Of a DNA stretch of 64,000 bases, positions 52,514 through 61,032 are shown one piece after another (position 1 is the first letter of the stretch; every line of letters begins with the position of its first letter). The DNA lies in contig NZ_MSDF01000001.1 in the NCBI RefSeq assembly GCF_002022275.1, forward strand, positions 62,001 to 126,000. Direction: 5' to 3'. This DNA is from Pseudomonas fluorescens. Lineage in GTDB: Bacteria; Pseudomonadota; Gammaproteobacteria; Pseudomonadales; Pseudomonadaceae. Below the pieces are notes generated by a model that saw only the letters and a list, made by a program, of their open reading frames with translations, was not told where the DNA came from and made no database searches. The position numbers were made by a program, and so were the translations under genes.

Positions 52514-53883
52514 TGAAAAGACTGTCACTCGTGTCACTGGCCCTGTTGCCTGTTCTCTTAGGTTGCAGCAGCCCTGCACAGGACACATCTTCGTTGCCGG
52601 CTCCCAAAGCGAAACCCCAAGAGCGAGTGTCAACCCTTTCTACCTTGGCGACACGTTGGTGGGAGGGGTTCAATGATCCTGCGCTCAATGGCCTCATGGA
52701 GTCAGCACTACGCAATAACTTGGACTTGACCACGGCCATCGAAAGGGTTCGCGAGGTACGGGCCCAGCGTCGTCTGGCCTCGGCCCAGCGCTACCCCAAC
52801 ATTGGACTGGCGGCGAACTATGATCGCTCGCGCACGGCGTTGAACGGCACCAGCGAAGATTACCTCTATGGACTGGATTTGAGCTGGGAGCTGGACCTGT
52901 TCGGTCGCCTCAAAGCTCTTCGTAACGAAGCCGATGCGCAGTTGAAGGCCAGTCAACAGGATTATCTGAGCCTGCGGATCAGCGTGATGGCCGAAGTCGC
53001 CACCAATTATCTTCAATACAGACAAGCCTTACGGGTGGAACAAATCGCGACCGAGGCCAGCAATACGCAGATGCAAACAGCGGAGGTCACCCGGGCGCGA
53101 CTGGAGCAGGGTACGGTCAACCGCCTGGATCTGGAACGCATTGAGTCTCAGGTAGCGATCACTCAGGCTGAAGTGCCGGTAGCCCGACAACAGGCAGAAA
53201 CTGCTCGCTACAACCTGGCCTACCTATTGGCCAGTGACCAGTCTGGTGTCGATCGATTGCTTGGAGCGCGAGGTATGGCAGCAATGCCGTCGCCGACCTT
53301 GATTTCACTGTCCTCGGTACCGGTGGAAGTGCTCCGTGAACGCCCGGACGTTCGTGCTACCGAACAACGACTGCAAGCGGCGGGGGAATTCTTGACGGCC
53401 GAAAAAGCTGCGCGGTATCCGCAATTGACGCTGGGACTGTTGTCAGGCTTCGAGCAAGGGACCAGCGCTCCGACCTGGGCGCTTAGTAGCCAACTGGTTA
53501 TGCCGCTGTTTGATTTCGGCCGTACCAGTTCACGCATCGAGGCTGGCGATGCGCGCCGCGAACAAGCCAGGCTCGCCTACAAGTCGAGCCTGCTCCAGGC
53601 GTTGCGAGAGGTTCATACCGCGTTCCTGTCATACAATCAAGGCATTGAACGCCAGGGCAATCTCGACAACGCTACCGCCTCAGCAGTTCGAGCCGTCGAC
53701 TTGGCAAAACAGCAATATGCAGCAGGCACAGTGTCGATGCTGGAAGTACTGGATGCAGAGCGCAGCCTTTTCGATGTGCAGCGCAGTCAGGTGCAGGCAA
53801 AAACAGACGTCGCACTTCGTTGGGTGGAAATCAACCGGACGCTGGGAATTGCACCTCCGGACACTACCGTTGAAATGTTATAG
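52510..53883 (+). CDS. Outer-membrane efflux lipoprotein (NodT/OprM family)
   Basis: The ATG at 52510 overlaps the stop of the permease gene. The 457-aa protein starts with a lipoprotein signal (MKRLSLVSLALLPVLLGCSS, lipobox LLGC). Two OEP repeats follow (PALNGLMESALRNNLDLTTA; SLLQALREVHTAFLSYNQGI), with RERPDVRATEQRLQAAGEFL marking the second repeat and SWELDLFGRLKALRNEADAQ a typical barrel/helix signature. It completes the first tripartite pump. No outer-membrane factor accompanies the second RND operon, so this one may serve both. Confidence 0.94.
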   Translation: MMKRLSLVSLALLPVLLGCSSPAQDTSSLPAPKAKPQERVSTLSTLATRWWEGFNDPALNGLMESALRNNLDLTTAIERVREVRAQRRLASAQRYPNIGLAANYDRSRTALNGTSEDYLYGLDLSWELDLFGRLKALRNEADAQLKASQQDYLSLRISVMAEVATNYLQYRQALRVEQIATEASNTQMQTAEVTRARLEQGTVNRLDLERIESQVAITQAEVPVARQQAETARYNLAYLLASDQSGVDRLLGARGMAAMPSPTLISLSSVPVEVLRERPDVRATEQRLQAAGEFLTAEKAARYPQLTLGLLSGFEQGTSAPTWALSSQLVMPLFDFGRTSSRIEAGDARREQARLAYKSSLLQALREVHTAFLSYNQGIERQGNLDNATASAVRAVDLAKQQYAAGTVSMLEVLDAERSLFDVQRSQVQAKTDVALRWVEINRTLGIAPPDTTVEML

Positions 53884-54023
53884 AAAGATAAAGCGAACAG
53901 GTAATTTATGCGCTCAGCGATTCAGCACTAGGTTCTTTGTGCCGTGACTTTTGCCGGGATGGGCACATTTCGGGCAGTGATGAGCTTGCCTGCAATCATC
54001 TCGACCCCTTGTACTTAATCGAG

Positions 54024-54467
54024 CACAATCAGCGTTTCCAGTCTTGTAGATTTGACCCGCAACCAGCGGCCCATGACGCTTGATTAGGCTCTCTACCGCA
54101 ACGAAAATGAAGCCTTTCTCGGAGAGATTGCGCCTAGTCATTTCCGTCGCCTCCATCGAGCGCTGAGAAGTATCGTGCAGAAAGACAATATCGCTATCTT
54201 GCGCGCCAGCTACAATACGATAACTGCAGGAGTGGCGCATTGGCGTCCATTGCGCTGCCTAAAACTAAGAGCGTAGCTTTGGCATCCTATTTTTTCAGCA
54301 GGTCAAGGAGCGCCGGCGTAGGAGGTTCTCAAGGTCCGTCATCAAGCGTCAAAGCGATGAATTTTATCGACAGCGCTCGGTTTCTTAGTGGCTGATTTTC
54401 CTTGCGAGTGAGCGACTGCGCTGAGCAACAGAGTAATACCCATACTGTGAGTGTTAATTATTTTCAT
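54024..54467 (-). pseudogene. NodB-like deacetylase, degenerate copy
   Basis: The minus strand from ATG 54467 starts like the intact deacetylase (MKIINTHSMGITLLLSA-) but breaks by frameshift and stops after ALTLDDGP. Near the 3' end IVAGAQDSDIVFLHDTSQRS, LSEKGFIFVAVESLIKRHGP and GQIYKTGNAD reappear. The original TGA stop has become TGT. A middle block with the metal-binding histidines is deleted. It is not functional. Confidence 0.85.
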
Positions 54468-54835
54468 ACCTTAACTCTCGTATTGGCGGGCATTTTTTTG
54501 GGCAGGGAATTAAGGAAGGACGCAGGTAAGCATCAACTGCGAAGCGTTGCATCTGATTGTTTTCGCAAGATTACGCAAGTTAAAGAGTAGACGTGCTTTT
54601 CGTGACGGAAAAGGTACACATCTTCGCCTGAAATCCGTATTTGCTCGGCGAATCAAAGGTTCATGTTTGACATGTGAAAATAAGTTTTCTCATCCAGAGC
54701 ATGATGGCACTTTCCTTCCGTATCTAGTCAAGCAAATGGTGAGGAAAAATAGTTACAGGCTGTCACTGGACAATAATTTACCGGTATAGTAGCAACCTGG
54801 GCCAGCAGATCCAATCTCAGCAGCTTCATAAATGG
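54468..54835. repeat. Duplicated intergenic module, copy 2
   Basis: Colinear with 40863-41232 (same order of GGGAATTAAGGA, AAAGAGTAGAC, AAAAGGTACACATCTTCGC and GTTACAGGCTGTCAC), so the deacetylase and its upstream DNA were duplicated as a unit. No gene is seen in it. It ends in the promoter array of mlaD. Confidence 0.65.
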
Positions 54836-54876
54836 CTAATTTCTCTAATACTTTCTTAACAATTATCCCCCATACT
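54836..54876 (+). promoter_or_regulatory. Promoter with PmrA-like half-sites (copy 2, mlaDC)
   Basis: CTAAT (54836-54840), CTAAT (54845-54849), CTTAA (54855-54859), then 11 bases and CATACT (54871-54876). The half-site order and the gap to the -10 match the other two copies. mlaD starts 98 bp after the -10. Confidence 0.6.
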
Positions 54877-54973
54877 ATATCTCGGAACTCGCGCCGGTAA
54901 TGACGGCATTGGTGTATAACGTGTTCGATCGGACCCTCCCGTACATAATCGTTGTCGTGTTCGGAGATTACTG

Positions 54974-55441
54974 ATGAAAAAACACACTGAGGGAATCAGT
55001 GTTGGTCTTTTTTTGCTAGCAGGTCTTCTGGCTTTATTGTTTCTTGGCCTGAAAGTCAGTGGCTCGTCGAACAGCAATACGGCTGGCACTTACAGACTTT
55101 ATGCGAATTTCGAAAGTATTGCGGGTTTGACTGTCAACGCAAAGGTAACGATGGCCGGTGTCGTCATTGGCAGAGTCACGGCTATCGATCTGGATCGCGA
55201 TGATTTCAGCGCCCGTGTAACGATGCAAATGAACAAGGACATGGATGATCTGCCCAATGACTCCAAAGCATCGATTCTCACGGAGGGTCTGATGGGCAGG
55301 AAGTACATCGGTGTCAGCATGGGCGCAGACAAGAGCTTACTCAGCGCCGACTCGACCATTCACGACACACAGTCTTCGCTGGTGCTTGAGGACGTGATCG
55401 GCAAATTCCTGTTTAACACAGTCAATAATGACGCCAAATAA
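54974..55441 (+). CDS. mlaD: MlaD-type periplasmic lipid-transport protein
   Basis: This 155-aa protein has an N-terminal membrane anchor (ISVGLFLLAGLLALLFLGLK) and an MCE domain (about 40-135: YRLYANFESIAGLTVNAKVT, GVVIGRVTAIDLD, NDSKASILTEGLMGRKYIGV). The GLMGRKYI block is typical of MlaD. Normally MlaD works with MlaFEB; no other mla genes accompany it here except mlaC. A second copy probably exists elsewhere, with this orphan a stress-inducible extra. It starts from the PmrA-like promoter and is followed 10 bp later by mlaC. Confidence 0.93.
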   Translation: MKKHTEGISVGLFLLAGLLALLFLGLKVSGSSNSNTAGTYRLYANFESIAGLTVNAKVTMAGVVIGRVTAIDLDRDDFSARVTMQMNKDMDDLPNDSKASILTEGLMGRKYIGVSMGADKSLLSADSTIHDTQSSLVLEDVIGKFLFNTVNNDAK

Positions 55442-55451
55442 GGGTGTGCTC

Positions 55452-56099
55452 ATGATCTCTACCTTGCGACGCGGGCTGCTGATACTCCTGGTAACTGCGC
55501 TGCCGTGGGCTGTCAATGCGGCCAATAGTGCACACGACCTGGTTCAGGATACGACCAACAGGATGCTGGCAGACCTAGCTACCAACAAAGAACAGTATAA
55601 GCAAAATCCGCAACAGTTCTACGCGGCCCTGAACGCGATCGTCGGGCCAATGGTTGATGTCGAGGGTATTTCCCGCAGCATCATGACGGTCAAATACTCG
55701 CGCAGGGCCACGCCCGAGCAGATGACGCGCTTTCAGGAAAACTTCAAACGTGGATTGTTTCAGTTCTATGGTAATGCGCTGCTGGAGTACAACAATCAGG
55801 GAATCACCGTCGACCCACCAACAGATGTAACGGGTGATCGCACTAACGTCGGTATGACTGTCAATGGAAATAACGGTTTGAAATACCCGATGTCCTACAC
55901 CCTTGAGATAGTCAACGGAGAATGGAAGTTACGCAACGTGATCATCGACGGCATCAACATCGGAAAGATCTTCCGTGATCAATTTGCGGACGCGATGCAG
56001 CGCAATGCTAATGACCTGGATAAGACCATAAATGGTTGGGCTGGCGAGGTAGCCAAGGCAAAGGAAGAAACCGATAACGCCTCAAATAATCCATCTTAG
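55452..56099 (+). CDS. mlaC: MlaC-type periplasmic phospholipid-binding protein
   Basis: I start at ATG 55452 (MISTLRRGLLILLVTALPWA, a signal peptide). The mature 190-residue MlaC/Ttg2D fold has YAALNAIVGPMVDVEGISRS, RFQENFKRGLFQFYGNALLE and WKLRNVIIDGINIGKIFRDQ, all family hallmarks. It shuttles phospholipids between the outer membrane and MlaFEDB. It ends with an acidic low-complexity tail (KAKEETDNASNNPS). It is downstream of mlaD in the same unit. The rest of the Mla complex is missing from this locus. Confidence 0.93.
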   Translation: MISTLRRGLLILLVTALPWAVNAANSAHDLVQDTTNRMLADLATNKEQYKQNPQQFYAALNAIVGPMVDVEGISRSIMTVKYSRRATPEQMTRFQENFKRGLFQFYGNALLEYNNQGITVDPPTDVTGDRTNVGMTVNGNNGLKYPMSYTLEIVNGEWKLRNVIIDGINIGKIFRDQFADAMQRNANDLDKTINGWAGEVAKAKEETDNASNNPS

Positions 56100-56348
56100 G
56101 TAATATAGCCAGCCTACTCTAAAGCAGTTCATTTTATTTCAGAAGAGTAACTTGCTACGGCGCCTGGCTATTTAAAAACTAGCTGGGCGCAGCAACGTTG
56201 GTTTACGCACTACACGCTATTTACATAGGGAGAGCGTCACTAGGATATGCTCCCCTACTCCGCATTGGCAGATCGAGGATCTTCCATTGCTTGAAGGGGG
56301 GATGTGCATCACACGCAGCACATCCAAAACCAGCTGCTTAATAAGTGG

Positions 56349-56389
56349 CTAATCCCTCTAAGACTTTCTTAAATATTCTTCGCCATAGT
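56349..56389 (+). promoter_or_regulatory. Promoter with PmrA-like half-sites (copy 3, second RND operon)
   Basis: CTAAT (56349-56353), CTAAG (56358-56362), CTTAA (56368-56372), 11 bases, then CATAGT (56384-56389). The adaptor ATG lies 45 bp after the -10. The flanking text (TAAGTGGCTAATCC; GGAATGACGGCGTTGG) matches the mlaD copy, so the promoter was duplicated too. Confidence 0.6.
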
Positions 56390-56434
56390 CCACCCCATAA
56401 CTTCCCACTAGGAATGACGGCGTTGGCGTACAGA

Positions 56435-57589
56435 ATGTTTTACCTTCGTTTCCAGCAACAACCTCGCCGCCTGCGCTGGCTCGCCATGACGTTCGCTGCT
56501 TTTGGACTGCTGTTGCTTGCAAGCCTCGGCCTGCTAGGGCTGAACAAATGGCGTAAGGCCACAATGGCGCCCCTGGTGTTAGTCCCTGCGCTGACCATCA
56601 CCACCAGCGCCGTACTACGTACCCGATGGCCACTGATCATGACCGCGTCAGGCAGCATCGTACCATGGCAAGAAGCCAGTATCGGCACGCAAGTGTCGGG
56701 GTTGCGGTTGGTGGAAGTACTGGCACAGGTCGGTGACCGGGTCACACAGGGCCAAGTGTTAGCGCGTTTTGATACCGCGACATTACGCGTCCAAGAAGCC
56801 GAACTGCAGGCGCGCTACGAAGAAGCACAAGCGACCGCCTCCCAGGCCGCCGCTAACCGGCAACGCGCTCTGATGCTCAAGAGCGAGGGCGGCATGAGCC
56901 AAATGGATATTCTGAGCTACGTCACGTCGGCCGAGACCAGCCGCGCACAAGTGGACGCTTTGCGTGCACAGTTGGCGGCCAACCGTCTGCAACAGAATTA
57001 CGCTGAAATCCTGGCGCCGGACGACGGCGTCATCAGCTCTCGGTCGGCAACGCTGGGGTCGGTGAAAAATAGCGGTGAGGAGCTGTTCCGACTGATTTGC
57101 CAGGAACGCCTGGAGTGGCATGGGGAGCTGCCTGCCAGCCGTCGATCCGAGGTCATGCCCGGACAACACGTGATATTGAGCCTGCCCGATGGTCGCAGTG
57201 CCAGTGCGCAGGTCCGCCAACTTGCCCCCGCTCTCGACAGCCAGAGCCGCATGCTGCTTGTCATCGCTGATCTGGACCAGGGCAGCCCTGCCATGGCGGG
57301 GATGTACGTCAATGGCCTAATCCTCAGTGGCTACGGCGTTGTAACCGCCGTCCCGGCCGCTAGCGTGGTGATCCGTGACGGACACAGCTATGTATTCAAG
57401 GTTGACGAGCAACCGACTACACCCAAGGTGCGTCTGCAGTCGGTTACCACCGGGCGGCGACAGGAAAACGAAGTACAGATTATCAACGGCCTGGCCATTG
57501 GCGAGCGAATCGCCGTCATGGGCGCAGGCTTGCTCGACGACGGCGATCTGGTACGTGTGCAGGACGCGCCCAAGGAGACTCAGCAATGA
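56435..57589 (+). CDS. RND efflux periplasmic adaptor 2
   Basis: I start at ATG 56435 (MFYLRFQQQPRRLRWLAMTF); the frame extends upstream into the promoter and cannot be coding there. The 384-aa adaptor has a membrane anchor (AMTFAAFGLLLLASLGLLGL), biotinyl-lipoyl halves (QEASIGTQVSGLRLVEVLAQ and EILAPDDGVISSRSATLGSV), a coiled-coil hairpin with EAELQARYEEAQATASQAAA and a beta-barrel/MPD end. Its stop overlaps the permease ATG by 4 bp. Confidence 0.92.
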   Translation: MFYLRFQQQPRRLRWLAMTFAAFGLLLLASLGLLGLNKWRKATMAPLVLVPALTITTSAVLRTRWPLIMTASGSIVPWQEASIGTQVSGLRLVEVLAQVGDRVTQGQVLARFDTATLRVQEAELQARYEEAQATASQAAANRQRALMLKSEGGMSQMDILSYVTSAETSRAQVDALRAQLAANRLQQNYAEILAPDDGVISSRSATLGSVKNSGEELFRLICQERLEWHGELPASRRSEVMPGQHVILSLPDGRSASAQVRQLAPALDSQSRMLLVIADLDQGSPAMAGMYVNGLILSGYGVVTAVPAASVVIRDGHSYVFKVDEQPTTPKVRLQSVTTGRRQENEVQIINGLAIGERIAVMGAGLLDDGDLVRVQDAPKETQQ

Positions 57590-60500
57590 ACTTCGCTACG
57601 TGGTCGTTGCGCAACCCAATTCCCTCAATCCTGCTGTTTCTGCTGTTGTCACTGGCGGGTCTGCATGGCTTCGAGCGGTTGTCGATCCAGAATCTGCCCG
57701 ACCTCGACTTGCCCACGATTAACGTGCAGCTCACCCAACCGGGCGCTGCGCCCTCGCAACTGGAAAGCGAGGTTGCGCGCAAGGTTGAGGACTCTCTGGC
57801 GAGCATTTCCGGGCTCAAGCACATACGCACGGCCATCAGCGACGGCCAAGTGCAGTTGAGGGTCGAATTTGTGCTGGAAAAGCAATTGTCCGATGCACTG
57901 ATCGAGACCAAGGACGCCGTGGACCGCATCCGCTCGGACTTACCGGATGACATGCTGCAACCGTCGGTTACCGCAGTCACCATGGCGCGGCAGCCGATCC
58001 TGACGTATGCCGTCGTCGCGCACAACATGAGTGAAGAGGCGCTGTCCTGGTTGGTTGATAACACCGTGACCAAAGCCCTTCTGGAACAGCAGGGTGTTAG
58101 CCGTGTCGAACGTATCGGTGGCGTGCAGCGCGAGGTACGGGTCGAGGTTGATCCGGTGCAACTGATCGCCAACGGCCTGACCGCTGCCGATGTCAGCCGC
58201 ACTTTGCGCCTGACCCAACAGGATGCCTCGGGCGGGCGCAGCGAACTGGGAATGAGCGAACAAGGTATTCGCACCTTGGGTAACGTGCGCCAAGCCCAAG
58301 ACCTGGCAGCGCTGCCGATCAGCCAGGACAACGGTCGAGCGTTACGCCTCGATCAGGTCGCGCAGGTAACCGACGGCACTGCCGAACGCACCCAATTTGC
58401 CGAACTGGACGGTCTTCCGGTAGTTGGCTTCAACCTATATCGGGCCAAAGGCAGCGATGAAACACGCATAGCCGAAGCCGTCGACAAGACGCTGAAAGCT
58501 CTCCAGGCCGAGCAATCAGGGCTGAAGTTCAGCGTGGTTTCGAGCACCGTGGATTACACCCGCGAGCAGTATCGGGGATCGATGCAAATGCTCTATGAAG
58601 GCGCCCTGCTGGCGATTCTGGTGGTGTGGTGGTTCCTGCGGGACTGGCGTGCGACGTTGTTGGCGGCGGTAACATTGCCCCTGTCGATCCTACCCGCGTT
58701 TGCGGCCATGTGGTGGCTGGGCTACTCGCTGAACACCCTGACGTTACTGGCCCTGGCGGTGGTGGTAGGCATTCTGGTGGACGATGCCATCGTCGAAATC
58801 GAGAATATCGAGCGTCATCGAGGTCTGGGAAAACCGCTGCTGGAGGCCACAGGCGATGCAGTGAACGAGATTGCCCTGGCGGTGATCGCCACTACCCTGA
58901 CTTTGGTTGTGGTATTCGTACCCACAGCTCTGATGAGCGGCATTCCCGGCTTGTTTTTCCAGCAATTCGGCTGGACCACCGTGATCGCCGTCCTGTCATC
59001 CCTGCTGGTAGCGCGCCTACTGACGCCGATTCTCGCCGTTAAATTCCTGCACAACCACGTCCCAAAGCCGCGGCCCGACTCACGGTGGATGACCCTGTAT
59101 CTGCGCCTGGCGCGCATCGCGCTAAACCATAGACTGCTGACGTTCGTGGCCGCACTGGTGTTCTTCGCTGCCTCCCTGGCATTGGTTCCGCTGATACCGA
59201 AGGGGTTGATCCCGCCCTCTGATCGCGGTTACACCGTCGTCAACTTTGAATTGCCTCCCGGCAGCACGCTGGAAGACACACTCGCGGTTGGGCAGAACGT
59301 GCGCGTCGCTCTATGGTTGATCCCAAGCATCGAACATGTCTTCAGTACCGCTGGGGTGCCCGAGGCCGGCCAAAATGGTCAGGGCATCGCGCAAGTGCGC
59401 AAAGGCAGTCTGACACTGACCCTAGGTCCACGGGATGAACGCGACAGCCAAGCCAAAATTGAGCACAAGGTACGTCAAGTATTGGCTTACATCCCTGGCG
59501 CGCGCTTTAGCGTGGGTGCCGGGAGCCCAGGGGAAAAAATTACCCTGATCCTCACGGGCGAAGACTCTCAAGCCCTGAAATTGAGCGCTCAGGCCCTGGT
59601 GCGGGAGCTACGCGGTGTTGGCTCGCTGAGCAACATCAGTTCCAACGCCAGTCTCGAGCAACCTGAAATCAGCATTCGCCCCGACTACTCCAAGGCGGCC
59701 GAACGTGGCGTCTCAAGCGCCGCCATTGCGCAGACCATCCGCATTGCCACTGTGGGTGACTTTGATGCGCAGTTACCCAAGCTCACGCTGGACAATCGTC
59801 AAGTGGCTATTCGCGTACGCATGGGCGACACCCAGCGCAACGACCTGGAGGCACTTAATAACCTGCGCGTCAGCACAGTCAACGGCCTGGTACCGCTGTC
59901 CAGCGTTGCCAGCCTAACTGTAGGCAGTGGCCCGGTACAGATAGACCGCTACGACCGTCGCCGTTATGTCGAGATCAGCGCCGACCTTAGCGGCATGCCT
60001 ATGGGCCAAGCTGTGGCAGAAGCCCTTGCGCTGCCTGCCGCTCGCGCACTGCCGGCGGGGATCAAAATTATCCAGAGTGGCGACGGCGAAGCGGCAGCAG
60101 AACTAGCGTCAAGCTTTGGCACCGCCATGATCGCGGGACTGCTCTGTGTGTTCTGCGTGCTGATATTGCTGTTCAAGGATTTCCTGCAACCGCTGACTAT
60201 ATTGTGCGCCATTCCGCTGTCCCTGGGAGGGGCCTTTATAGCCTTGGTGCTATCAGGCAGCGAGCTGGACGTGCCCTCAATGATCGGCCTGATCATGCTG
60301 ATGGGAATCGTTGTGAAGAACTCGATTCTGCTGGTCGAGTACGCCGTGGTAGGCATGCGCGAGCGCCAACTGGCGGTGCACGAAGCGATACTCGAAGCCT
60401 GCCACAAACGCGCACGGCCCATTGTCATGACCAGCCTGGCAATGATCGCCGGTATGTTGCCCATCGCCCTCGGACTGGGTGCCGACGCTAGCTTTCGCCA

Positions 60501-60663
60501 ACCCATGGCGATTGCCGTCATCGGTGGCCTGGTCACCTCCACCGCCCTCAGCTTGCTAGTGGTGCCCGTGGTGTTCAGCTATGTCGATGACGCCGAACGC
60601 TGGCTGCATCGCCTCTCTCGACTCGTCGGCCAGAAGGCCCACGCAGCCGTCTCCCGCCCCTGA
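57586..60663 (+). CDS. RND (HAE1) multidrug efflux permease 2
   Basis: This 1025-aa permease has twelve spans and the helix-4 relay AVVVGILVDDAIVEIENIER with both Asp residues. The second half has MIGLIMLMGIVVKNSILLVE, where Lys-Asn marks helix 10. The N-terminus (MNFATWSLRNPIPSILLFLL) is of HAE1 type but divergent from pump 1, so its substrate range may differ. No outer-membrane factor is in the operon. It is translated from the adaptor stop and followed 5 bp later by a small exported protein gene. Confidence 0.94.
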   Translation: MNFATWSLRNPIPSILLFLLLSLAGLHGFERLSIQNLPDLDLPTINVQLTQPGAAPSQLESEVARKVEDSLASISGLKHIRTAISDGQVQLRVEFVLEKQLSDALIETKDAVDRIRSDLPDDMLQPSVTAVTMARQPILTYAVVAHNMSEEALSWLVDNTVTKALLEQQGVSRVERIGGVQREVRVEVDPVQLIANGLTAADVSRTLRLTQQDASGGRSELGMSEQGIRTLGNVRQAQDLAALPISQDNGRALRLDQVAQVTDGTAERTQFAELDGLPVVGFNLYRAKGSDETRIAEAVDKTLKALQAEQSGLKFSVVSSTVDYTREQYRGSMQMLYEGALLAILVVWWFLRDWRATLLAAVTLPLSILPAFAAMWWLGYSLNTLTLLALAVVVGILVDDAIVEIENIERHRGLGKPLLEATGDAVNEIALAVIATTLTLVVVFVPTALMSGIPGLFFQQFGWTTVIAVLSSLLVARLLTPILAVKFLHNHVPKPRPDSRWMTLYLRLARIALNHRLLTFVAALVFFAASLALVPLIPKGLIPPSDRGYTVVNFELPPGSTLEDTLAVGQNVRVALWLIPSIEHVFSTAGVPEAGQNGQGIAQVRKGSLTLTLGPRDERDSQAKIEHKVRQVLAYIPGARFSVGAGSPGEKITLILTGEDSQALKLSAQALVRELRGVGSLSNISSNASLEQPEISIRPDYSKAAERGVSSAAIAQTIRIATVGDFDAQLPKLTLDNRQVAIRVRMGDTQRNDLEALNNLRVSTVNGLVPLSSVASLTVGSGPVQIDRYDRRRYVEISADLSGMPMGQAVAEALALPAARALPAGIKIIQSGDGEAAAELASSFGTAMIAGLLCVFCVLILLFKDFLQPLTILCAIPLSLGGAFIALVLSGSELDVPSMIGLIMLMGIVVKNSILLVEYAVVGMRERQLAVHEAILEACHKRARPIVMTSLAMIAGMLPIALGLGADASFRQPMAIAVIGGLVTSTALSLLVVPVVFSYVDDAERWLHRLSRLVGQKAHAAVSRP

Positions 60664-60667
60664 GGAT

Positions 60668-61000
60668 ATGCCCATGTTACCGCTCAAATCTGAATCGCCG
60701 CACCCAGTGGTATCGATCATTGCCTTGCTGTTTCTGGCCAGCCTGTCCATGTTGGCGGGGCCACCTGCCGAGGCTGCACCCTTGGACGAAAAACAACAAC
60801 CCCGAGGCCTGCAGGATATCCCCAGTGAGGTCGCAGCAGTTCTCCAGGAAAACAGTAGGTTCAGCGGAATCGACAAGCCACGGTCACGCCCACATCCAGA
60901 TTTGAGCACAACCCACTTGAGCAACGATGACCAGGACCAACCCATCGTAGATCATGGAATTCTGGACGTGGCGCCAACGTGGCACATCTATCGTTTTTGA
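60668..61000 (+). CDS. Small exported protein of the second RND operon
   Basis: This 110-aa protein starts at ATG 60668 (or the next ATG six bases on) five bases after the permease stop, with GAGG overlapping the permease stop. A membrane/signal segment (SIIALLFLASLSMLAGPPAEA) is followed by a hydrophilic mature region rich in Asp, Gln and Pro, and the C-terminus HIYRF overlaps no other gene. I recognise no family. It may be a pump-associated periplasmic factor. It is translationally close to the pump, so it should be co-expressed. Confidence 0.65.
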   Translation: MPMLPLKSESPHPVVSIIALLFLASLSMLAGPPAEAAPLDEKQQPRGLQDIPSEVAAVLQENSRFSGIDKPRSRPHPDLSTTHLSNDDQDQPIVDHGILDVAPTWHIYRF

Positions 61001-61032
61001 CGGCCTATCAACATGAACACTCAGGAAAATCG

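Noticed and set aside
58626..59042. 138-codon alternative frame within RND permease 2
   Set aside because: It has no membrane pattern or start support; the main frame encodes conserved permease helices.
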